Shown: positions 42,864-47,100 of the stretch, piece by piece
Layout: each line of letters opens with the position of its first letter
Position numbering within the stretch: the stretch's first letter is position 1
From: JAILLW01 sp045640905
Lineage (GTDB): Bacteria; Bacillota; Clostridia; Lachnospirales; Lachnospiraceae
Assembly (NCBI GenBank): GCA_045640905.1
Contig: JAZUFW010000012.1
Location: 1 to 47,100, forward strand
Length of the DNA: 47,100 bases
Direction: 5' to 3'
Notes under the pieces: generated by a model
Database searches by the model: none
Seen by the model: only the letters and a program-made list of their open reading frames with translations
What the model was told of the DNA's origin: nothing
Position numbers and translations under genes: made by a program

Positions 42864-43778
42864 ATGAATATCAAAAAATTATTTACAATGGTAATGATTA
42901 TCGGCATCCTTTTAACAGGATGCCGTTCTAATATCGAAATATCTGTTCCGGTTGAAGAGATTCCGACTCCGGTAAAGGAACAGGTAAAAGAAGAAGCGAC
43001 CGCGACACCTGTGCCGACGGCTACGCCGTATGTTCCGAAAATATTAAAATTCGTAGATGCTTTTCAGGCAGAATACGAATGTGAAATTGACCCTATGGTT
43101 GAGCCGTGCGCTTATGATAAGGATCTTTTTGTTCCGGACGGCGATTTCATTAAATACGATGATGACGATTATACGACACATATAGGAATCGATATATCCA
43201 AATTTCAGGGTAATGTAGATTTTGAAAAGGTAAAAGAAAGCGGAGTCGAATTTGTGATTATTCGGGCTGCTTACCGGGGATACAGCAAAGGGAACATTAA
43301 AACAGATCCATATTTCGAGCGCAATATAACCAATGCTTTATCTGCAGGACTTGATGTGGGAGCATATTTTTACTCGCAGGCCATTAATGAAGAAGAGGCT
43401 CGCGAGGAGGCACTTTACATTCTTGATTTGGCAGACGGCAGAGAACTCAACATGGGTATAGTTTACGATCCGGAAAGTGTACTTGATGATGTCGCACGAA
43501 CGGATAATCTGACGAAGGAACAGTTTACCCTGAATTCACAAGCCTTTTTGAGCACGATTTCAGAGAACGGATATAAACCGGTTCTATACTGTAATATGCT
43601 GTGGGAAGCGTTTAATCTAAATCTTTCGGAACTGAAGGAATATGATATCTGGTATGCCGATTATGAAAGCAAACCGCAGACTCCTTATGCTTTTTCCATG
43701 TGGCAGTATACGAACGAAGGAAGAGTTCCCGGCGTGTCGGGAGATGTTGATATAAATATCTGCCTCACACCAAAATAG
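42864..43778 (+). CDS. GH25 lysozyme-like lipoprotein
   Basis: This protein has 304 residues. The signal peptide ends in a lipobox with Cys20 (ILLTGC), followed by a Pro/Thr linker and a GH25 domain (about 110-304). The family Asp-x-Ser segment reads GIDISKFQGNVDFEKV, and the catalytic Asp-x-Glu appears as VYDPES. It should cut peptidoglycan from the outer membrane face, in cell-wall turnover. The start at 42864 gives the natural signal peptide; an in-frame ATG at 42792 lies inside the upstream gene and would hide the signal. The ribosome binding site is weak, so coupling is likely. Confidence 0.88.
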   Translation: MNIKKLFTMVMIIGILLTGCRSNIEISVPVEEIPTPVKEQVKEEATATPVPTATPYVPKILKFVDAFQAEYECEIDPMVEPCAYDKDLFVPDGDFIKYDDDDYTTHIGIDISKFQGNVDFEKVKESGVEFVIIRAAYRGYSKGNIKTDPYFERNITNALSAGLDVGAYFYSQAINEEEAREEALYILDLADGRELNMGIVYDPESVLDDVARTDNLTKEQFTLNSQAFLSTISENGYKPVLYCNMLWEAFNLNLSELKEYDIWYADYESKPQTPYAFSMWQYTNEGRVPGVSGDVDINICLTPK

Positions 43779-43781
43779 ATA

Positions 43782-43810
43782 TTGACGCATGTAATAAATG
43801 CGGATATAAT
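43782..43810 (+). promoter_or_regulatory. Strong rpsU promoter
   Basis: TTGACG (43782-43787) and a perfect TATAAT (43805-43810) are exactly 17 bases apart, the best promoter in the window. It begins 3 bases after the GH25 stop codon. Confidence 0.85.
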
Positions 43811-43839
43811 ACGAAATGTGTGTGATAGCGCACTAGAAA

Positions 43840-43870
43840 CTTCAGTCATTATATGTTGAAGGGACTGAAG
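43840..43870 (+). promoter_or_regulatory. Stem-loop in the rpsU leader
   Basis: CTTCAGTC (43840-43847) pairs perfectly with GACTGAAG (43863-43870). The 3' arm ends next to the GGGAGG ribosome binding site, so it could affect access of ribosomes or mRNA stability. Autoregulation by S21 is possible but unproven. Confidence 0.45.
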
Positions 43871-43884
43871 GGAGGTTAGATTGG

Positions 43885-44061
43885 ATGTCAAACGTAATAG
43901 TTAAAGAAGGCGAAAGCTTAGACAGTGCTTTGAGACGTTTTAAGCGCAGCTGTGCAAAGGCTGGTATCCAGCAGGAAATCAGAAAGCGTGAGCATTATGA
44001 AAAGCCCAGCGTTAAGCGTAAGAAAAAGTCTGAAGCTGCCAGAAAGCGTAAGTTTAATTAA
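43885..44061 (+). CDS. rpsU: 30S ribosomal protein S21
   Basis: This 58-residue basic protein reads MSNVIVKEGESLDSALRRF, then KRKKKSEAARKRKFN at the end: the normal length and sequence of bacterial S21, a small-subunit protein near the anti-Shine-Dalgarno end of 16S rRNA. GGGAGG precedes the ATG. It has its own promoter and terminator. It does not sit next to dnaG or a GatB/YqeY gene here. Confidence 0.97.
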   Translation: MSNVIVKEGESLDSALRRFKRSCAKAGIQQEIRKREHYEKPSVKRKKKSEAARKRKFN

Positions 44062-44072
44062 TATGTAGTGTC

Positions 44073-44106
44073 AAAGCTCTCGGATAACCGGGAGCTTTAC
44101 TTTTTA
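44073..44106 (+). terminator. Intrinsic terminator of rpsU
   Basis: AAAGCTCTCGG (44073-44083) pairs with CCGGGAGCTTT (44088-44098), one G-U pair, loop ATAA, followed by ACTTTTTA. The next gene starts 3 bases later. Confidence 0.85.
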
Positions 44107-44108
44107 CC

Positions 44109-44954
44109 ATGAAGATTGTATTGATTGTTCTCGGAATTTTAATATTGTTTTTTGTGACGGTGATGATTATTGATTGTCATCGTTTTGTGGTGCGCTCATA
44201 TACAATCGAATCCGAAAAGATTAATAAAAGCAGGAGAATAGTTTTGCTTTCGGACCTTCATGGCAAAGCTTACGGAAAAGGAAACGAACGATTAATACAA
44301 AAAATCGATTCTCTGAAACCGGAAATGGTTTTTATCTGCGGTGACATGTATACCTGCATCAAAAATGAAGATACAGGGAATGCCGGAGCATTGATAGATG
44401 CATTAAGCGCAAAGTACAAAATATATTATTCCCTCGGGAACCATGAACAAAAGACAAAAGAATGTCCCAATTCTTTTGGCTCACTGTATCCCGACTATAT
44501 CGAATTCTTGAAAAATAAGGGTGTTGTTTTGCTTGATAACAATGCTGTCGCCTTCGAAGAATTGAAGATATACGGTTTGACACTTCCTTTCAAATATTAT
44601 CGCAAATTTAAACGTATGAATCCTTCGAAGGAAGAACTGAACGAATTGCTGGGAACGGCTGATGAGGGATTCAATATCCTGCTTGCCCACAATCCCTTGT
44701 ACTTCGATGCTTATGCTGACTGGGGTGCTTCACTGGTAATGGCGGGACATGTTCACGGAGGACTTATGAGACTGCCTGTTTTCGGTGGCTTCATTTCTCC
44801 GAATCTGACACTATTTCCTAAGTATTCGGGAGGCCTTTACGAAAAGGGAGATTCAAAGATGGTTCTGTCCTGCGGACTCGGAACCCATCACCTTCCAATC
44901 AGAATATTTAATCCCGGAGAGATTTCTTTAATTACTATAAAAGAAATGAAATAA
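44109..44954 (+). CDS. Membrane-anchored metallophosphoesterase
   Basis: This 281-residue calcineurin-like phosphoesterase has an N-terminal transmembrane anchor (about 3-22). Metal-binding motifs are in order: LSDLHG, GDMYT, GNHEQ, and AGHVHGG. It resembles the YaeI/YkuE branch, some of which act on lipid or nucleotide phosphates. The ATG at 44109 is directly behind the T-run of the rpsU terminator and lacks a clear ribosome binding site, so the start or promoter is uncertain. Confidence 0.9.
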   Translation: MKIVLIVLGILILFFVTVMIIDCHRFVVRSYTIESEKINKSRRIVLLSDLHGKAYGKGNERLIQKIDSLKPEMVFICGDMYTCIKNEDTGNAGALIDALSAKYKIYYSLGNHEQKTKECPNSFGSLYPDYIEFLKNKGVVLLDNNAVAFEELKIYGLTLPFKYYRKFKRMNPSKEELNELLGTADEGFNILLAHNPLYFDAYADWGASLVMAGHVHGGLMRLPVFGGFISPNLTLFPKYSGGLYEKGDSKMVLSCGLGTHHLPIRIFNPGEISLITIKEMK

Positions 44955-44982
44955 AAAACGATTGTTGTTTGAATACAACTAT

Positions 44983-45010
44983 TGAAAACATAGACTTTCA
45001 ATGATACAAT
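44983..45010 (+). promoter_or_regulatory. deoC-scpAB promoter
   Basis: TTGAAA (44983-44988) and TACAAT (45005-45010) are 16 bases apart. The expected start near 45017 lies inside the 5' arm of the following terminator-like hairpin. Confidence 0.5.
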
Positions 45011-45053
45011 ATCTTGTGCCTGTATTATGTATCGGCACAAGATATTCTTTTTT
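45008..45053 (+). terminator. Terminator-like hairpin upstream of deoC
   Basis: AATATCTTGTGCC (45008-45020) and GGCACAAGATATT (45034-45046) are perfectly complementary over 13 bases, followed by CTTTTTT. It should stop transcripts from the phosphoesterase gene. RNA begun at the overlapping promoter would lack much of the 5' arm and could read on into deoC. Confidence 0.75.
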
Positions 45054-45065
45054 ATTGGAGGGTTT

Positions 45066-45704
45066 ATGGATTCTAAATTATTTGATCATACTATATTAAA
45101 AGCTGATGCCACCAAGGAGCAGGTTATCAAAATCTGTAAAGAAGCCGTGCAATATAACTTTATGTCAGTATGTGTGAACAGTTACTATACGGCACTTGTA
45201 AAAGAGCAACTCGAAGGTTCGGATGTTAAGGTGTGTACGGTTGTAGGTTTCCCGCTTGGACAGATGAGCACCGAATCAAAAGCTTTGGAAACGGCATATG
45301 CCGTAGCTCAGGGCGCGGATGAAATAGATATGGTAATTAATGTCGGAGCGTTAAAGGATAAAGATTATCCCGAAGTTTTGGCTGATATCAGAGCAGTGAG
45401 AGCGGTTTGCCCGGGCAAAGTTTTGAAGGTTATTATCGAAACATGCTTGTTAACGGATGAAGAAAAAGTAAAAGCCTGTGAACTTTCTGTTGAAGCCGGC
45501 GCTGATTTTGTTAAGACATCGACGGGATTCAGCACAGGAGGCGCCAAGGCAGAAGATGTTGCATTAATGCGCAAAACAGTAGGCCCCAATATAGGAGTTA
45601 AAGCTTCCGGCGGAATAAGAGATGCCGAAACAGCCAAGTTGATGATTGAGAACGGTGCCAGCAGATTGGGTACCAGTGCGACTATTAAGATTTTGGAAGG
45701 TTAG
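45066..45704 (+). CDS. deoC: Deoxyribose-phosphate aldolase
   Basis: This class I aldolase splits 2-deoxyribose 5-phosphate into acetaldehyde and glyceraldehyde 3-phosphate in deoxynucleoside catabolism. It has 212 residues, normal for the family. The Schiff-base Lys is in FVKTSTGF and the second active-site Lys is in GVKASGGIR. GGAGG at 45057-45061 sets the start at 45066; the in-frame ATG at 45027 is inside the hairpin. No deoxynucleoside transport or phosphorylase genes are adjacent. Confidence 0.96.
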   Translation: MDSKLFDHTILKADATKEQVIKICKEAVQYNFMSVCVNSYYTALVKEQLEGSDVKVCTVVGFPLGQMSTESKALETAYAVAQGADEIDMVINVGALKDKDYPEVLADIRAVRAVCPGKVLKVIIETCLLTDEEKVKACELSVEAGADFVKTSTGFSTGGAKAEDVALMRKTVGPNIGVKASGGIRDAETAKLMIENGASRLGTSATIKILEG

Positions 45705-45706
45705 TT

Positions 45707-46489
45707 ATGGCATTACAGGTTAAACTTGAAGCATTTGAAGGCCCCCTTGATTTGCTTTTACATCTGATTGAAAAGAATAAGGTTGATATATATGATATTC
45801 CGATAGTACTGATTACGGAGCAATATCTGGATTATATTAAGCAAATGGAAACGCAGGACATGAATGTCATGAGTGAGTTTCTGGTTATGGCAGCTACTTT
45901 GCTTGACATTAAATGTCGCATGCTTCTTCCCAAGGAAGTTAACGAAGAAGGTGAGGAAGAAGATCCCAGAGCAGAGTTGGTTCAGAAATTGCTGGAGTAC
46001 AAGATGTGCAAGTTCATGGCTTATGAGCTTAAGGACAGACAGCTTGATGCACAAAGAACGTACTATAAAGTAAAGACTCTGCCCAAGGAAATAGCAGAAT
46101 ATAAAGAACCTTACGATTTGGAAGAAATTTTGGCAGACGCTACATTAACGAGACTGCAGGAATTGTTCAGTATGGTAATGAAGCGCTCGGAAGATAAAAT
46201 CGATCCGGTGAGGGCCAATTTCGGAACCATCAAAAAGGAAGAGATAGATATCGAAGAAAAAGCACGTTATATAGCTGCATTTGTGGCTGCTCATGACACA
46301 TTTTCATTTGTTGATTTGTTGGAGAGACAGCGCTCAAAGGTAGAGAAGATAGTTGCCTTCTTGGTTATTCTGGAGATGATGAAAATCGGACAGATAACGA
46401 TATTGCAGGAGACGATTTTCGGAGATATTTTAATCAGCACCGTTCCTGATTTTATTCCAAACGGTGAATTCGCCATGACTGCATTTTAG
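45707..46489 (+). CDS. scpA: Segregation and condensation protein A
   Basis: ScpA is the kleisin subunit of the SMC condensin that compacts and separates chromosomes. It has 260 residues. The N-terminus (KLEAFEGPLDLLLHLIEKNKVDIYDIP) is the conserved SMC-binding region, and the C-terminal winged helix ends DILIST. It begins 2 bases after deoC and 8 bases before scpB. Confidence 0.96.
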   Translation: MALQVKLEAFEGPLDLLLHLIEKNKVDIYDIPIVLITEQYLDYIKQMETQDMNVMSEFLVMAATLLDIKCRMLLPKEVNEEGEEEDPRAELVQKLLEYKMCKFMAYELKDRQLDAQRTYYKVKTLPKEIAEYKEPYDLEEILADATLTRLQELFSMVMKRSEDKIDPVRANFGTIKKEEIDIEEKARYIAAFVAAHDTFSFVDLLERQRSKVEKIVAFLVILEMMKIGQITILQETIFGDILISTVPDFIPNGEFAMTAF

Positions 46490-46497
46490 GAGTATTT

Positions 46498-47070
46498 ATG
46501 AGTATAGATGAAAAGAAGGCCGTTTTGGAGGCTATTTTGTTTACGATGGGCGAAGCCGTCGAAGTTTCGCGCCTTTCGGAAGTGATTGAAGAAGACGTAA
46601 AGGAAACAAAGAAACTGCTTTACGAACTTCAAAAGGAATACGAAGAAGGCAATCGGGGAATGACATTGACCGAGTTTGACGATTCTTTCCAGATGTGTAC
46701 CAAAGCTTCCATGTACGAGTATTTAATAAAGATAGCAAAATCACCGAGAAAGTATACCATTACGGATACCATGCTCGAGACATTGTCTATTATTGCGTAT
46801 AAACAGCCCATTACCAGATCCGAAATTGAAAGGGTAAGAGGTGTTTCCTGCGATCATGCTATCAACAGACTGTTGGAATTCGGATTGATAGAAGAACTTG
46901 GACGAATGGATGCTCCGGGCCGACCGCTGCTATTCGGTACAACGGAAGAATTTTTGCGGACGTTCGGAGTTAAGTCTTTGGATGAATTGCCGGCATTATC
47001 CGCAGTACAAATCGAAGAATTCAGACCACAGGCAGAAGCAGAGGCTTCACCCGTAGATTTGGATATATAA
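46498..47070 (+). CDS. scpB: Segregation and condensation protein B
   Basis: ScpB forms a dimer of tandem winged helices on ScpA in the SMC complex. It has 190 residues. Conserved blocks are VLEAILFTMGEAV, LETLSIIAYKQPITRSEIE and GRPLLFGTTEEFLRTFG. The site TAGGAG precedes the ATG. The remaining 30 bases to the window end show no further gene. Confidence 0.96.
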   Translation: MSIDEKKAVLEAILFTMGEAVEVSRLSEVIEEDVKETKKLLYELQKEYEEGNRGMTLTEFDDSFQMCTKASMYEYLIKIAKSPRKYTITDTMLETLSIIAYKQPITRSEIERVRGVSCDHAINRLLEFGLIEELGRMDAPGRPLLFGTTEEFLRTFGVKSLDELPALSAVQIEEFRPQAEAEASPVDLDI

Positions 47071-47100
47071 AATATTTATTTACAAAAAGAGAGTTTCCAC

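Overview
The window reads as ordinary chromosomal DNA of an anaerobic Clostridia-class Firmicute, most likely a member of Lachnospiraceae (Butyrivibrio/Roseburia-like). This is inferred from moderately low GC, AGGAGG-type ribosome binding sites, Gram-positive LexA boxes at recA, RNase Y, RqcH, a Firmicute-type single-chain glycyl-tRNA synthetase, ScpA/ScpB, a DUF4317 protein and an intracellular esterase-GH43 fusion. I see no phage, CRISPR array, transposase, tRNA or rRNA. A genus call would need a database search.

Layout. 1-2174: a zinc-ribbon coiled-coil protein and a MATE/MurJ-type flippase, converging on rqcH (minus, 2178-3920). 3921-4265: a 191-bp hairpin-rich repeat with perfect terminal inverted repeats, then the yicC promoter. 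4266-9964: yicC-gmk-rpoZ-rimO-pgsA and a hybrid histidine kinase. 10137-11815: LexA-controlled recA and recX. 11926-13473: rny. 13474-14107: a 634-bp gap with two terminators, a highly structured RNA candidate and a 13-bp tandem repeat. 14108-15667: a PAS-like/REC/GGDEF-like protein. 15764-18721: a cytoplasmic carboxylesterase-GH43-CBM fusion. 18768-21259: a zinc-ribbon membrane protein and a serine beta-lactamase-fold hydrolase whose last codons lie in a second copy of the repeat (21242-21433). 21521-22747: a degenerate EAL-HDOD protein. 22764-29028 (minus): an operon of a double 2-hydroxyacyl-CoA dehydratase activase-like protein, a DUF4317 protein and a radical SAM protein. 29169-43778: a long, tightly packed plus-strand array with a secreted DUF5722 glycosidase-like protein, a rhomboid/Derlin-like membrane protein, a truncated sigma-70-like protein and small partner, an M16C protease, era, recO, a lipoprotein, glyQS, alaS, a zinc-ribbon membrane protein and a GH25 lipoprotein. 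43885-47070: rpsU, a metallophosphoesterase, deoC, scpA and scpB.

Most genes are housekeeping: RNA decay (yicC, rny), ribosome rescue and modification (rqcH, rimO, era), DNA repair (recA, recX, recO), chromosome condensation (scpAB) and translation (glyQS, alaS, rpsU). The accessory layer is plant-polysaccharide use (esterase-GH43, perhaps DUF5722), signalling proteins with degenerate c-di-GMP domains, and several zinc-ribbon envelope proteins.

The most interesting non-standard items are: the two-copy hairpin repeat, whose arms show a compensatory base-pair change; the multibranched RNA candidate at 13681-13822; and a sigma-70-like protein that keeps the core-binding part of region 2 but has lost the promoter-melting part and region 4.
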